A stretch of 64,000 bases of DNA from Salinimicrobium sp049680855 (GCF_049680855.1 NZ_JBMPGS010000001.1:620001-684000); one strand, 5' to 3'; numbered from the stretch's first letter, positions 53,101 through 61,147 are shown. The notes: generated by a model from the letters alone, not told the origin. Program-made: numbers and translations.

Positions 53101-53509
53101 TTACACACAGCTCAATGATCTGAAGAATGAAGAAGAACTTCAGAAATATGAGGCAGAACTTGTGGACAGGTTTGGAGAACTTCCTTCCGAAGCAGAAGAT
53201 CTGCTGAACAGCGTTCGTATTAAATGGATCGCGGCAAGTGTTGGTTTAGAGAAAATCGTGATGAAACAGAACAAAATGATCGGGTATTTTATTGCGGATC
53301 AGCAATCAGGTTTCTACCAGACCAAAGCTTTTTCAAGAGTATTGCAATATGTGCAAACACATCCGCAGTCTTGCACCATGAAAGAAAAGAAAACCCGGAG
53401 CGGGTTGAGGTTGCTGCTGACCTTTGAGAAAGTAACTTCTGTAGACCGGGCTTTAAAGGTTTTGCAGCCGTTGGATGTGAGGGCGAAGGTCGAGGTGGAA
53501 GAGAAATAA
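50126..53509 (+). CDS. mfd: Transcription-repair coupling factor
   Basis: This 1127-residue Mfd displaces stalled RNA polymerase and recruits UvrA. It starts with TTG at 50126, since no earlier in-frame ATG is available and the N-terminus matches the family. The UvrB-like module spans about residues 20-340, the RNA-polymerase-interacting domain follows (GDYVTHIDHGIGKFGGLQKI), then the translocase with Walker A GDVGFGKTEVA, DEEQKFGV (DExx) and RGRVGRS (motif VI), and the C-terminal TRCF domain. Unusually, a 31-base palindromic repeat is translated in frame between the UvrB-like and interaction regions as SARHPELVSGSSAS. The gene ends in a strong terminator. Confidence 0.96.
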   Translation: MSKSSIAQSFAQSAAQQDLGKALALPQNKIHLKGLVGSSLSFVISNAFKDSEKPFLLIFNDKEEAAYYLNDLEQLVGEKHVLFYPGSYRRPYQIEETDNANVLLRAEVLNRINSRKKPAIIVTYPDALFEKVVTRKELEKNTLKISVNDELSIDFVNEVMFEYKFKRVDFVTEPGEFSVRGGILDVFSFSNDEPYRIEFFGDEVESIRTFDVETQLSTDKVKKITIIPNVEHKKTEELRESFLKYISDKTVIFTKDMEQLSARIDKLFSKAEEAFKELSEEVKHGTPEELFCNAALLQEQMQQYSLVELSARHPELVSGSSASEIIEFHTKPQPSFNKQFDLLIENLRENHEEGYTNYIFCVSEQQAKRFHDIFDDVDQEVHYKTVVLSLYQGFIDEDTKQVCYTDHQIFERYHKFHLKNGYAKKQAITLKELTSLEIGDYVTHIDHGIGKFGGLQKIDVEGRKQEAIKLIYGERDILYLSIHSLHKISKYNGKDGKPPKIYKLGSNAWKNLKQKTKARVKHIAYNLIELYAKRRLQKGFGFGPDSYMQHELEASFIYEDTPDQSTATEAVKADMENERPMDRLVCGDVGFGKTEVAIRAAFKAVDNGKQVAVLVPTTILAFQHHQTFSERLKDFPVTVDYLNRFRTAKERRDTLEELANGKVDIIIGTHQLVNKAVKFKDLGLLIVDEEQKFGVAVKDKLKTIKENVDTLTLTATPIPRTLQFSLMAARDLSTITTPPPNRYPIESHVIRFSEETIRDAVSYEIQRGGQVFFIHNRVENIKEVAGMIQRLVPDAKIGIGHGQMEGKKLEALMLKFMNGEFDVLVSTTIIESGLDVSNANTIFINNANNFGLSDLHQMRGRVGRSNKKAFCYFITPPYSAMTEEARKRMTALEQFSELGSGFNIAMKDLEIRGAGDLLGGEQSGFINEIGFDTYQKILNEAIEELKENEFKDLYADQVSEDKQYVKETQIDTDFELLFPDDYINSITERLNLYTQLNDLKNEEELQKYEAELVDRFGELPSEAEDLLNSVRIKWIAASVGLEKIVMKQNKMIGYFIADQQSGFYQTKAFSRVLQYVQTHPQSCTMKEKKTRSGLRLLLTFEKVTSVDRALKVLQPLDVRAKVEVEEK
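51057..51087. repeat. CCTGAA-N5-TTCAGG repeat, copy B, inside mfd
   Basis: ACCCTGAA (51063-51070) with TTCAGGGT (51076-51083) and a CTTGT loop, preceded by CACGTC as in copy A. It is translated in frame as RHPELVSGS. Confidence 0.8.
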
Positions 53510-53538
53510 AACCTCTCAAAAATGGCATTTTTGAGAGG
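53503..53538 (+). terminator. mfd terminator and left copy of a 22-base direct repeat
   Basis: CCTCTCAAAAATG and its complement around one G give a 27-base perfect palindrome (53512-53538) directly after the mfd stop. GAAATAAAACCTCTCAAAAATG (53503-53524) is identical to 54490-54511. Confidence 0.7.
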
Positions 53539-53602
53539 TATTTGGATCGCGGTCAATATAGGTTTTAAAACTTATAAAGTCTCAACTTATCACTTTATCT
53601 AT

Positions 53603-54142
53603 TTACATGTTAAGAAACCATTCTATTTTCCAGTTGTTATTCTCTTTTTGAAGTAGTATTAGAGAATTCGAGTAATCTGCTACAGAGCTTTGTTCAAGAA
53701 AGACTAAACTTAAATTCTTTTCTTTATTAAAAAGAGGTTTTGATAATTTCAGCCGGATATTGTCCGTGAGTTTTTCACAGTTTATCATTTTAACTGAAAA
53801 TATTTCCTGGTCCCATTTAAAGCCACTTGTAATTTGGCTTTTCATATACTCCAAATCTTTCTTGGTCAGTACATCTTTAATACGTACAGCGTCGCCTGTA
53901 GGAGTCCATTCTTGAAAATTTACGATCAAATCAAGATCTAAAGCCTCAATTAAAGGTTTCCCTTGCGTTGTTATTGAATTCAAGTTGTAGTCCAATGGTT
54001 TGGAGCATAAAACAAAATCCAAACCCTCATATTCATTAAGAACAGTTTCAATTACTTGATAGATATCTTTGGAAGGGGTGATTTCATTTTCTGTTCTACA
54101 TGTAGAGAGGTTGAAAATTGTTAATAAAAGTAGTAATTTCAT
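53603..54142 (-). CDS. Putative lipoprotein of unknown function
   Basis: This 179-residue protein starts MKLLLLLTIFNLSTCRTENE at 54142; the LSTC lipobox with Cys15 makes a short lipoprotein signal. An upstream in-frame ATG at 54187 would put 15 charged residues before the signal and is less likely. The mature part is unrecognised; it has an EWTPTGDAVRIKDVL stretch and ends KIEWFLNM, with the hydrophobic/charged pattern of a small alpha/beta domain. It is AT-rich and lies in an accessory patch with a decayed frame just upstream that it overlaps. Its role is unknown. Confidence 0.65.
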   Translation of the reverse strand: MKLLLLLTIFNLSTCRTENEITPSKDIYQVIETVLNEYEGLDFVLCSKPLDYNLNSITTQGKPLIEALDLDLIVNFQEWTPTGDAVRIKDVLTKKDLEYMKSQITSGFKWDQEIFSVKMINCEKLTDNIRLKLSKPLFNKEKNLSLVFLEQSSVADYSNSLILLQKENNNWKIEWFLNM

Positions 54143-54299
54143 AATAAAATGATTTAACAGGCTTTTTTCCTGCAGGTGAAATACCATTATTAGTCACATT
54201 GTCTGCCTCAGCCGAAGTTCTGTTTTTTATTCTATCTCTATCAGCTTGAATTGGCACAAGATTATTAAAGATGGTATTAGTTGCATTCGAGTTGTAGAG
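54096..54299 (-). pseudogene. Decayed coding fragment upstream of the lipoprotein gene
   Basis: A 67-codon open stretch without a start codon reads like real protein (NLVPIQADRDRIKNRTSAEA then GISPAGKKPVKSFYY) and overlaps the first 47 bases of the lipoprotein gene. The frame is broken by a TGA at its 5' end, where sensible sequence continues in another frame (TDLEGKYKTDSTTRM). It looks like the 3' end of a lost, larger gene. Confidence 0.45.
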
Positions 54300-54489
54300 T
54301 CAGTTTTATATTTTCCCTCCAAATCGGTCATAGCCAGAAAATATCCCTGTTTTTGAATTTGCAGGAATGACTATACTTTGCTTCACTATTCAGGACTTCT
54401 TCTTGATGTGCCAATTTCCTGTGGGCAGTCACATAATGTTGTTCTTCTGTTTTGTTTTTATAATTTAAATTCGCTTGGTTAGAAAATCC

Positions 54490-54520
54490 GAAATAAAACC
54501 TCTCAAAAATGCCATTTTTC
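54490..54520. repeat. Right copy of the 22-base direct repeat with palindrome
   Basis: GAAATAAAACCTCTCAAAAATG (54490-54511) repeats 53503-53524 exactly, followed by CCATTTTT, completing a second copy of the CAAAAATGSCATTTTT palindrome. Confidence 0.75.
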
Positions 54521-54556
54521 GAAACTTTAATTTTTCCCCGAAAACAATGAATATTG

Positions 54557-54742
54557 TTATTCTTCTTTTTTCCATTGAAATGGCAATTCCCCAGCATTCA
54601 AGTCTCTAAATTTATCAAGAAGTAGTACTTTTTCTGTCGCCTTTAAAATATCTGCCGATTTCTGTCCGGACATTGGCGTTGGATCGCTTATTCCTGTTAT
54701 AACTAGAACTTTAATTACCAGGGTAGTTAGAAAGCTGTTCAT
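54557..54742 (-). CDS. Candidate 61-residue peptide, doubtful
   Basis: The frame reads MNSFLTTLVIKVLVITGISD then a hydrophilic part (SADILKATEKVLLLDKFRDL), an N-terminal hydrophobic segment followed by an amphipathic stretch. It could be a small exported protein or chance in AT-rich DNA. No family is recognised. A bidirectional terminator lies 59 bases upstream of its start. Confidence 0.3.
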   Translation of the reverse strand: MNSFLTTLVIKVLVITGISDPTPMSGQKSADILKATEKVLLLDKFRDLNAGELPFQWKKEE

Positions 54743-55112
54743 ATTTTAGTTGTTAATCAATTGTTAAAACAAAACTACTTATCCTAATTACTACTGCCTG
54801 AAAAAATCCCGTACAATAATTACGGGTTTTTTCTGCAAGGGATAAATTTTGTTGTGCTGGATATCGAAAAATAGCAATTTTTAAACCTTTTTCTATTCCT
54901 CATTTTTTAAAGATTGCAAATTCTGAAGCTTCTAAATGAGAAATTGACAGTATAATCTAAAAAAAGTGAATATCTCTAAGATTAGCGGCTTTCACCAGGA
55001 ATTCCTGAATATTTAATAGAAAATAAAAAATTTAATTTTTCTGCTCTTGGGCGAGGCTGTCTCAAATTTTCTGCGATATTTGTTAATCTTAATCATTTAA
55101 AAATCAAGTATT
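54743..55112. other. AT-rich spacer upstream of asnB
   Basis: No gene is seen in 370 bases. It holds the terminator at 54801-54832, a diverged CGAAAAATAGCAATTTTTAA palindrome at 54864-54883, and a GAGGCTGTCTCAAA word near 55053-55066 that resembles ends of some insertion sequences but has no partner. Confidence 0.5.
54801..54832. terminator. Bidirectional rho-independent terminator
   Basis: AAAAA.CCCGTA pairs with TACGGGTTTTT around a 7-base loop with T-runs on both strands. The gene it serves is not evident; it may terminate a transcript read from the minus strand of the asnB upstream region. Confidence 0.75.
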
Positions 55113-56807
55113 GTGTGTGGAATTGTATGTGCTTTCGAGTTAAAGGAAGCTTCTGAAACTTTACGACCTCAGTTACTTAGCATGGCGAAATGCCTGCGTC
55201 ACCGCGGCCCAGACTGGAGCGGAATTTATAGTAACGAAAAAGCCATTTTAGCCCATGAGCGCCTGGCGATTGTAGATCCTACTTCGGGAAAACAGCCTTT
55301 GTTTAGCGAAGACAAGAATTTGGTGCTTGCTGCCAATGGGGAAATTTATAATCATAAGGAGTTGCGAAATCAGTTTAATGGCAATTACAATTTTCAAACA
55401 CAATCTGACTGTGAAGTTATTCTTGCACTTTATAAAGAGAAAGGATCGCAGTTTCTTGACGAATTAAACGGGATTTTTGGTTTTGCTATTTACGATGTAG
55501 AGAAGGACGAGTATTTGATCGCCCGCGACCATATGGGAATCATTCCGCTGTACATTGGCTGGGACAAAAATGGAACTTTTTATGTTGCTTCAGAATTAAA
55601 AGCGCTGGAAGGTCATTGTACTAAAATTGAATTATTCCCTCCGGGACATTATCTATCAAGTAAAGAAGATGGATATCAACGTTGGTACCAGCGCGACTGG
55701 ATGGACTATGAGAATGTGAAAGATAACGAAACGAGTATTGAAGATCTTCGGAAGGCGCTGGAAGCTGCGGTTCACCGTCAATTAATGAGTGATGTGCCTT
55801 ATGGCGTGTTGCTTTCCGGAGGATTGGATTCTTCAATCACCTCTGCTTTGGCAAAGAAATATTCAGATAAAAGGATTGAAAGTGATGATACAGATGCTGC
55901 CTGGTGGCCGCGCCTGCATTCATTCGCAATAGGCCTTGAAGGTTCGCCAGATCTTGCTGCGGCGAGAAAAGTAGCCGATCATTTGGATACGGTTCATCAC
56001 GAAATAAAATTCACCATCCAGGAAGGAATAGACGCGATCAAAGATGTGATCTATCAGCTGGAAACTTATGATGTTACCACGATTAGAGCCTCTACGCCTA
56101 TGTATTTAATGGCAAGAGCTATTAAAGCGATGGGAATAAAAATGGTGCTTTCGGGCGAAGGAGCCGACGAGATCTTTGGTGGTTACCTGTACTTCCATAA
56201 AGCGCCAAATGCCAAAGAATTTCACGAAGAAACCGTGCGTAAACTGGACAAGTTACACCAGTACGATTGCTTAAGAGCAAATAAATCGCTTTGCGCCTGG
56301 GGAATTGAAGGTAGGGTGCCATTTTTGGATAAAGAATTTATGGATGTTGCCATGCGCTTAAATCCAAAAGATAAAATGATCGTTCAGGGAGAGCGCATTG
56401 AAAAATGGGTTTTGAGAAAGGCTTTTGAAGATTACCTTCCCGAAAGTGTTGCCTGGAGACAAAAGGAACAATTTTCTGACGGAGTGGGTTACAGCTGGAT
56501 CGATACGCTAAAGGAAATGGTGAACGAACAGGTAACCGATGAACAACTGGATCACGCGCACTTTAGATTCCCGGTGCAGCCGCCAAAGAGTAAGGAAGAA
56601 TTCTTCTATAGATCAATTTTTTCTGAACATTTCCCAAGTGATGCGGCAGCACTTTCGGTGCCGTCCGTACCATCTGTGGCTTGTAGTACACCAACCGCGC
56701 TGGAATGGGATGAATCATTTAGAAATATGAACGATCCTTCAGGAAGGGCAGTTGCAAATGTACATTCCGAAGCATATAAAAAAGACGCAAAGGCTGCCGA
56801 AGCTTAA
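55113..56807 (+). CDS. asnB: Asparagine synthase, glutamine-hydrolysing
   Basis: This 564-residue enzyme amidates aspartate with glutamine as nitrogen donor. It starts with GTG so that MCGI places the catalytic Cys2 at the mature N-terminus; any longer start would bury it. The glutaminase domain spans about 1-190 (RHRGPDWSG, NGEIYN). The synthetase domain has the ATP PP-loop LSGGLDSS at 234-241 and SGEGADEIFGGY. It is transcribed alone with a strong terminator downstream and an empty AT-rich leader upstream. Confidence 0.96.
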   Translation: MCGIVCAFELKEASETLRPQLLSMAKCLRHRGPDWSGIYSNEKAILAHERLAIVDPTSGKQPLFSEDKNLVLAANGEIYNHKELRNQFNGNYNFQTQSDCEVILALYKEKGSQFLDELNGIFGFAIYDVEKDEYLIARDHMGIIPLYIGWDKNGTFYVASELKALEGHCTKIELFPPGHYLSSKEDGYQRWYQRDWMDYENVKDNETSIEDLRKALEAAVHRQLMSDVPYGVLLSGGLDSSITSALAKKYSDKRIESDDTDAAWWPRLHSFAIGLEGSPDLAAARKVADHLDTVHHEIKFTIQEGIDAIKDVIYQLETYDVTTIRASTPMYLMARAIKAMGIKMVLSGEGADEIFGGYLYFHKAPNAKEFHEETVRKLDKLHQYDCLRANKSLCAWGIEGRVPFLDKEFMDVAMRLNPKDKMIVQGERIEKWVLRKAFEDYLPESVAWRQKEQFSDGVGYSWIDTLKEMVNEQVTDEQLDHAHFRFPVQPPKSKEEFFYRSIFSEHFPSDAAALSVPSVPSVACSTPTALEWDESFRNMNDPSGRAVANVHSEAYKKDAKAAEA

Positions 56808-56843
56808 AAGGCTGCAAAATTTTTTTTCAGAAAATTTCAGAAT

Positions 56844-56883
56844 AAAAAACCTCTTCAAAATGACATTTTTGAAGAGGTTTTTT
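56844..56883. terminator. asnB terminator
   Basis: The 17-base stem (AAAAAACCTCTTCAAAA with TTTTGAAGAGGTTTTTT) has a 6-base loop TGACAT. It is symmetric and can serve both asnB and the convergent YraN gene. Confidence 0.9.
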
Positions 56884-56913
56884 GCATTAGTTTGGTAGAT
56901 GATTATAAAACAA

Positions 56914-56945
56914 TAGATGTTGAAACAAGTTCAGCATGACGTGAA
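56914..56945 (-). repeat. CCTGAA-N5-TTCAGG repeat family, copy C (diverged)
   Basis: On the minus strand TTCACGTCATGCTGAACTTG then TTTCAACATCT keeps the CACGTCA start, the CTTGT loop and the trailing TCT of copies A and B, with changed stem bases. Confidence 0.65.
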
Positions 56946-57003
56946 ATAAATCACTTTTTCCTCCCGTTAATTTGTTATTTTCCAGGGCTCTTATTTAAAA
57001 TTC

Positions 57004-57363
57004 TTAAAAATATACAAAGGCATCTTCCAGATGTTCAATCCTGGTGCCGGCTTTGTTTTTTATGATGGCAATAATATCAAACCTTACATTTACATCCAGT
57101 TGATGTTCGTTGACGAAATGATCAATGGCTTTCACGAGTGACTGGATCTGTTTTCGCTTCACAAAATCCTGCGGATCACCAAAGTCTGGCGTGCTGCGGG
57201 TTTTCACCTCTACTACAGCTAAAGTATCTTTTTTGCGGGCAATGATGTCGATCTCTGCTTTTTGATACCGAAAATTCCGGGCCGCGATTTTGTAGCCGTT
57301 TTGAAGCAGGTGTGCAACCGCCAGTTCCTCTCCCTGTTTCCCTAAATCATTATGTTGAGCCAT
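57004..57363 (-). CDS. YraN/UPF0102-family protein
   Basis: This 119-residue protein with an endonuclease-like (restriction-endonuclease) fold starts at MAQHNDLGKQGEELAVAHLL; an upstream ATG at 57477 would add 38 residues overlapping the neighbour. The PD-(D/E)xK-type core is visible as AEIDIIARKKDTLAVVEVKTR (Asp, then ExK). A role in nucleic-acid processing is inferred from the fold. The family is near-universal, but its biological role is unsettled. The lipoprotein gene lies 61 bases upstream on the same strand. Confidence 0.92.
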   Translation of the reverse strand: MAQHNDLGKQGEELAVAHLLQNGYKIAARNFRYQKAEIDIIARKKDTLAVVEVKTRSTPDFGDPQDFVKRKQIQSLVKAIDHFVNEHQLDVNVRFDIIAIIKNKAGTRIEHLEDAFVYF

Positions 57364-57424
57364 CTTCTTAAGATTGAATTTTAGATTCAATGGGAAAGCA
57401 CTATTTAGAAGGATTTTTTGCCAG

Positions 57425-58006
57425 CTATTCCTCCGCCTGGTACATGATCGCCTGTACACTGAGATTAAGTGCATCAATTTCTTCTTCGGAAGCTTCTATT
57501 TTCCGGTCTCCGTAGAACTTATTTGGGGGAGTTCCTTCCGGCTTCAAAAACACCCTTATGTTTGTGCCAGCCAGTTTGCCGTCAAGCCAGTCTACTGCAC
57601 CGCTGTAGTCCCAGCCAAACCCATAGAATTCAAACGGACCTTCATTGAAAGCTTCAAGTTCTTCGTATGTAGTTCCTATTTTTATTCCCTGTCTGGTTTC
57701 CCAGCGGCCGGCGTTTTCCACACGAATATGGTGCAACTGGGTTCGTTCTACATCATTCCAGGTGAGAAGGGCCTCATTTGCAGTGCCGGGAAAAAGGATA
57801 TTATAAGGCCGCTGTATAACCCCTTCTTCAAAAACATCATTCCCTTCTTCAATAGATGCTTCAGGATAGATTCTTTTAAGATCTTGAGAAGAAGAAATTT
57901 GTGCTAAATTCTCTAGGATGAACCTGTTAGAATCTACTGTTAATTTTCTGCTCTTACATCCTGCCATTAGCAGGATGGCAAGACTTATAAAAAGAATTTT
58001 GCGCAT
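57425..58006 (-). CDS. Putative lipoprotein
   Basis: This 193-residue protein has a clear lipoprotein signal (MRKILFISLAILLMAGCKSR, Cys17). The mature domain includes RPYNILFPGTANEALLTW and GIKIGTTYEELEAFNEGPFE, ending in a short Glu-rich C-terminus. The KIGTTYEELE phrase recurs in several flavobacterial envelope proteins, but I do not recognise a named family. It is divergent from metG, with a 122-base spacer. Confidence 0.7.
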   Translation of the reverse strand: MRKILFISLAILLMAGCKSRKLTVDSNRFILENLAQISSSQDLKRIYPEASIEEGNDVFEEGVIQRPYNILFPGTANEALLTWNDVERTQLHHIRVENAGRWETRQGIKIGTTYEELEAFNEGPFEFYGFGWDYSGAVDWLDGKLAGTNIRVFLKPEGTPPNKFYGDRKIEASEEEIDALNLSVQAIMYQAEE

Positions 58007-58072
58007 AGATTTATTTTAAGTTAAAAGTAATGACATTTGTCGCATAACAATTCCCTTTTACAAGATTTTAAC

Positions 58073-58101
58073 TTGTAATCCCTTGTAGTTGCTTAACTTT
58101 A
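58073..58101 (+). promoter_or_regulatory. Promoter of metG
   Basis: TAACTTTA at 58094-58101 differs from TAnnTTTG only at the last base; TTG at 58073-58075 lies 18 bases upstream. Confidence 0.45.
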
Positions 58102-58128
58102 CAACCTTTTAAAATTCGAATATTTTTG

Positions 58129-60195
58129 ATGGAATCACCTAAGAGATTGACTATAACTGCGGCCTTGCCGTATACCAATGGCCCTATTCATATTGGCCAC
58201 CTCGCAGGCGTATATGTGCCTGCAGATATTTACGCCCGTTTTATGAGATTGCAGGGCCACGATGTGGCTTTTGTTTGCGGAAGTGATGAACACGGCGTGC
58301 CCATTACGATTAAAGCTAAAAAAGAAGGGGTCACTCCTCAGGATATTGTAGATAAATACCACGGAATTATTAAAAAATCCTTTGAAGAATTCGGGGTTTC
58401 TTTTAATAACTATTCACGCACCTCGGCAGAAGTTCATCATAAAACTGCTTCAGAATTTTTTAGAAAGTTATACGATTCCGGAAAATTTATTGAGGAAAGC
58501 AGTAAGCAATTCTACGATGAGAAGGCCGAACAATTCCTGGCAGATAGGTTTGTGGTTGGAACCTGCCCAAAATGTGGTTTTGAGGAAAGTTATGGGGACC
58601 AGTGTGAAAAATGCGGTACCAGTCATAACGCGAATGATTTGATTAATCCTAAGTCGGCTATTACCGGTGCAACGCCCACTTTAAAAGAAACCAGGCACTG
58701 GTTTCTGCCTTTAGATCAATATGAAAGCTGGTTGAAAGAATGGATCCTGGAAGGGCATAAAAGAGACTGGAAATCTAATGTTTACGGGCAGGTGAAATCC
58801 TGGATAGACGACGGTTTACGGCCAAGGGCGGTTACGCGTGATCTTGATTGGGGAATCCCGGTTCCTGTGGAAGGTGCCGAAGGAAAAGTGCTTTACGTTT
58901 GGTTTGATGCGCCTATTGGTTACATCTCCTCCACCAAAGAATGGGCAGAAAGGGAAGGAAAGGACTGGGAGCCATACTGGAAAGATGAAAATACTAAAAT
59001 GGTGCATTTCATTGGGAAAGACAACATTGTTTTTCACTGTATCATTTTTCCTGCCATGCTCAAGGCCGAAGGGAGTTATATTCTTCCGGAAAATGTGCCT
59101 GCGAATGAATTTTTAAATCTTGAAGGACAAAAGTTATCGACTTCAAAGAACTGGGCGGTATGGCTGCACGAATACCTGAAAGATTTTCCCGGGCAGCAGG
59201 ATGTGTTGAGATATGTCTTAACTGCAAATGCGCCGGAAGCCAAAGACAATGATTTCACCTGGAAAGATTTCCAGGCGAGAAATAATAACGAACTGGTTGC
59301 CATTTTTGGAAACTTTATCAACAGGGTGGTGGTACTTACGAATAAGTATTACAACGGAATTGTTCCTAAGCCCAATGACTATAATGAAGTGGACAAACAG
59401 GTGTTGGCAGAACTTCGAGCCTACCCTGCAGTGATTGCAAGTTCTATTGAAAAATATCGTTTCAGGGAAGCCCAGGGAGAGTTGATGAATGTCGCCCGAC
59501 TTGGGAATAAATACCTGGCAGATGAAGAACCCTGGAAACTTATAAAAACTGATGAGGAAAGGGTGAAAACAGTAATGTTTGTCGCACTGCAAATCGCTTC
59601 GGCGCTCACCAGCATGAGCGAGCCTTTCCTTCCGTTTACTTCGGAAAAATTAGTAAACATGCTGGACCTCGATACTTCAAAAAAACCGGAATGGAATAAA
59701 ATATCCGAAGAAGACAACCAATTACTTGCTTCCGGACATCAAATTGGAAAGGCGGAATTATTATTTTCAAAAATAGAAGACGAACAAATTCAGACGCAAT
59801 TGGATAAACTGGAAGCTACCAAGGCTGCAAATAAAGCCGAAAATCAAAAAGCAGAACCGCAGAAGGAAATTGCCACTTTTGAAGATTTTACAAAAATGGA
59901 TCTTCGGGTTGGAACGATCGTAGAGGCTCAAAAAATGCCAAAAGCCAATAAACTTCTTGTACTGAAAGTTGATACAGGAATTGATGTTCGAACGATCGTA
60001 TCGGGAATTGCACAACATTTCAAGCCGGAAGATATTATTGGTAAGAACGTTACTGTACTTGTAAACCTCGCACCTAGAAAGTTGCGCGGTGTAGAAAGTG
60101 AAGGAATGATCCTCATGACCGAAAATGCCGATGGCAAGCTGGTTTTTGTAAATCCAGATGAGGAAGGAGTGAAGCCGGGGACGATTATAAGTTAG
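58129..60195 (+). CDS. metG: Methionyl-tRNA synthetase with C-terminal tRNA-binding domain
   Basis: This 688-residue class I synthetase starts at the ATG of 58129 (MESPKRLTITAALPY), directly after a TTG. The HIGH signature is IHIGHLAG near residue 21. The zinc knuckle CPKCGFEESYGDQCEKCG (about 145-163) is intact. The KMSKS signature is KLSTSKNWAVW near residue 337. The final 110 residues form an EMAP-II-like tRNA-binding domain (DFTKMDLRVGTIVEAQKMPK ... APRKLRGVESEGMIL) as in other Bacteroidota. Confidence 0.97.
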   Translation: MESPKRLTITAALPYTNGPIHIGHLAGVYVPADIYARFMRLQGHDVAFVCGSDEHGVPITIKAKKEGVTPQDIVDKYHGIIKKSFEEFGVSFNNYSRTSAEVHHKTASEFFRKLYDSGKFIEESSKQFYDEKAEQFLADRFVVGTCPKCGFEESYGDQCEKCGTSHNANDLINPKSAITGATPTLKETRHWFLPLDQYESWLKEWILEGHKRDWKSNVYGQVKSWIDDGLRPRAVTRDLDWGIPVPVEGAEGKVLYVWFDAPIGYISSTKEWAEREGKDWEPYWKDENTKMVHFIGKDNIVFHCIIFPAMLKAEGSYILPENVPANEFLNLEGQKLSTSKNWAVWLHEYLKDFPGQQDVLRYVLTANAPEAKDNDFTWKDFQARNNNELVAIFGNFINRVVVLTNKYYNGIVPKPNDYNEVDKQVLAELRAYPAVIASSIEKYRFREAQGELMNVARLGNKYLADEEPWKLIKTDEERVKTVMFVALQIASALTSMSEPFLPFTSEKLVNMLDLDTSKKPEWNKISEEDNQLLASGHQIGKAELLFSKIEDEQIQTQLDKLEATKAANKAENQKAEPQKEIATFEDFTKMDLRVGTIVEAQKMPKANKLLVLKVDTGIDVRTIVSGIAQHFKPEDIIGKNVTVLVNLAPRKLRGVESEGMILMTENADGKLVFVNPDEEGVKPGTIIS

Positions 60196-60200
60196 AAATT

Positions 60201-60233
60201 AAACCTAACAGGTTTTTAAAACCTGTTAGGTTT
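60201..60233. terminator. metG terminator
   Basis: AAACCTAACAGGTTT (60201-60215) pairs with AAACCTGTTAGGTTT (60219-60233) around a 3-base loop: a perfect 15-base stem ending in T's. Confidence 0.85.
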
Positions 60234-60244
60234 ACTATACAGGC

Positions 60245-61147
60245 ATGCTCAAAATAGCAAATCATCCAATCTATACGCATCCCTTACCAAAAGGTCATCG
60301 TTTCCCGATGGAAAAATATGATTTGTTGCCCAGGCAACTTTTGTATGAAGGTACCTGCAGTGAAGAAAACTTCTTTAAACCCGGTTTCCCTGAGGAAGCT
60401 GCTATTTTAGCGGTGCATGATAAGACATATTTCAGGGAGTTAGATGAGTTAAGTCTTGATAGAAGAGCAGCAATAAAGATTGGGTTTCCGCTTTCTAAAG
60501 AATTGATTGACCGCGAACAGATCATTGCCTGCGGTACAATGATGGCTGCAGAATTTGCCCTGGAATACGGGATCGCGATGAATATTGCCGGTGGAACGCA
60601 TCATGCTTACAGCAACAGGGGCGAAGGTTTTTGTATTTTTAACGATCAGGCGGTGGCAGCAAGGCATCTTCAGAAGAGAAAACTTGCAGAAAAGATATTG
60701 ATCGTAGATCTTGATGTACACCAGGGAAACGGTACTGCCGAGATATTTGAAAATGATGATTCCGTCTTTACTTTTTCAATGCACGGAAAGAAAAATTATC
60801 CTTTTAAAAAGGAGAGTTCCAGCTTAGATATTGGATTGGAAAATGGCACAAAAGACGAAGAATACCTTACAATATTAAAGGATATTCTTCCTGAACTTCT
60901 TCATCAGGAACGGCCAGATTTTATCTTTTACCAAAGTGGCGTGGATATCCTTGCTACCGATAAGCTGGGGAAATTAGGTTGTACGGTCAAGGGGTGCAAG
61001 GAGCGGGACAGGTTTGTGCTCCAAACCTGTCACGATGCAGGAATTCCTGTAGAATGCAGTATGGGCGGGGGATATTCTACAGATATTAAAACCATCATTG
61101 AAGCACATGCCAACACCTATAGGCTGGCGCAGGAGATTTATTTTTAA
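60245..61147 (+). CDS. Histone-deacetylase-family (class I-like) amidohydrolase
   Basis: This 300-residue zinc enzyme of the arginase-deacetylase fold carries GGTHHAYSNRGEGFCIFND (the paired His and charge-relay region) and ILIVDLDVHQGNGTAEIF (Asp and His zinc ligands). A C-terminal GGGYSTD closes the active site. Bacterial members deacetylate acetylpolyamines or acetoin-related substrates; the specificity is not readable here. It is followed immediately by the GH9 gene on the same strand. Confidence 0.9.
   Translation: MLKIANHPIYTHPLPKGHRFPMEKYDLLPRQLLYEGTCSEENFFKPGFPEEAAILAVHDKTYFRELDELSLDRRAAIKIGFPLSKELIDREQIIACGTMMAAEFALEYGIAMNIAGGTHHAYSNRGEGFCIFNDQAVAARHLQKRKLAEKILIVDLDVHQGNGTAEIFENDDSVFTFSMHGKKNYPFKKESSSLDIGLENGTKDEEYLTILKDILPELLHQERPDFIFYQSGVDILATDKLGKLGCTVKGCKERDRFVLQTCHDAGIPVECSMGGGYSTDIKTIIEAHANTYRLAQEIYF

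Noticed and set aside
55049..55070. GAGGCTGTCTCAAA word resembling the end of some insertion sequences
   Set aside because: There is no partner inverted repeat, no transposase remnant and no target duplication nearby.
57364..57477. 38-residue N-terminal extension of the YraN-type protein
   Set aside because: It would overlap the lipoprotein gene on the same strand and is not part of the conserved fold.
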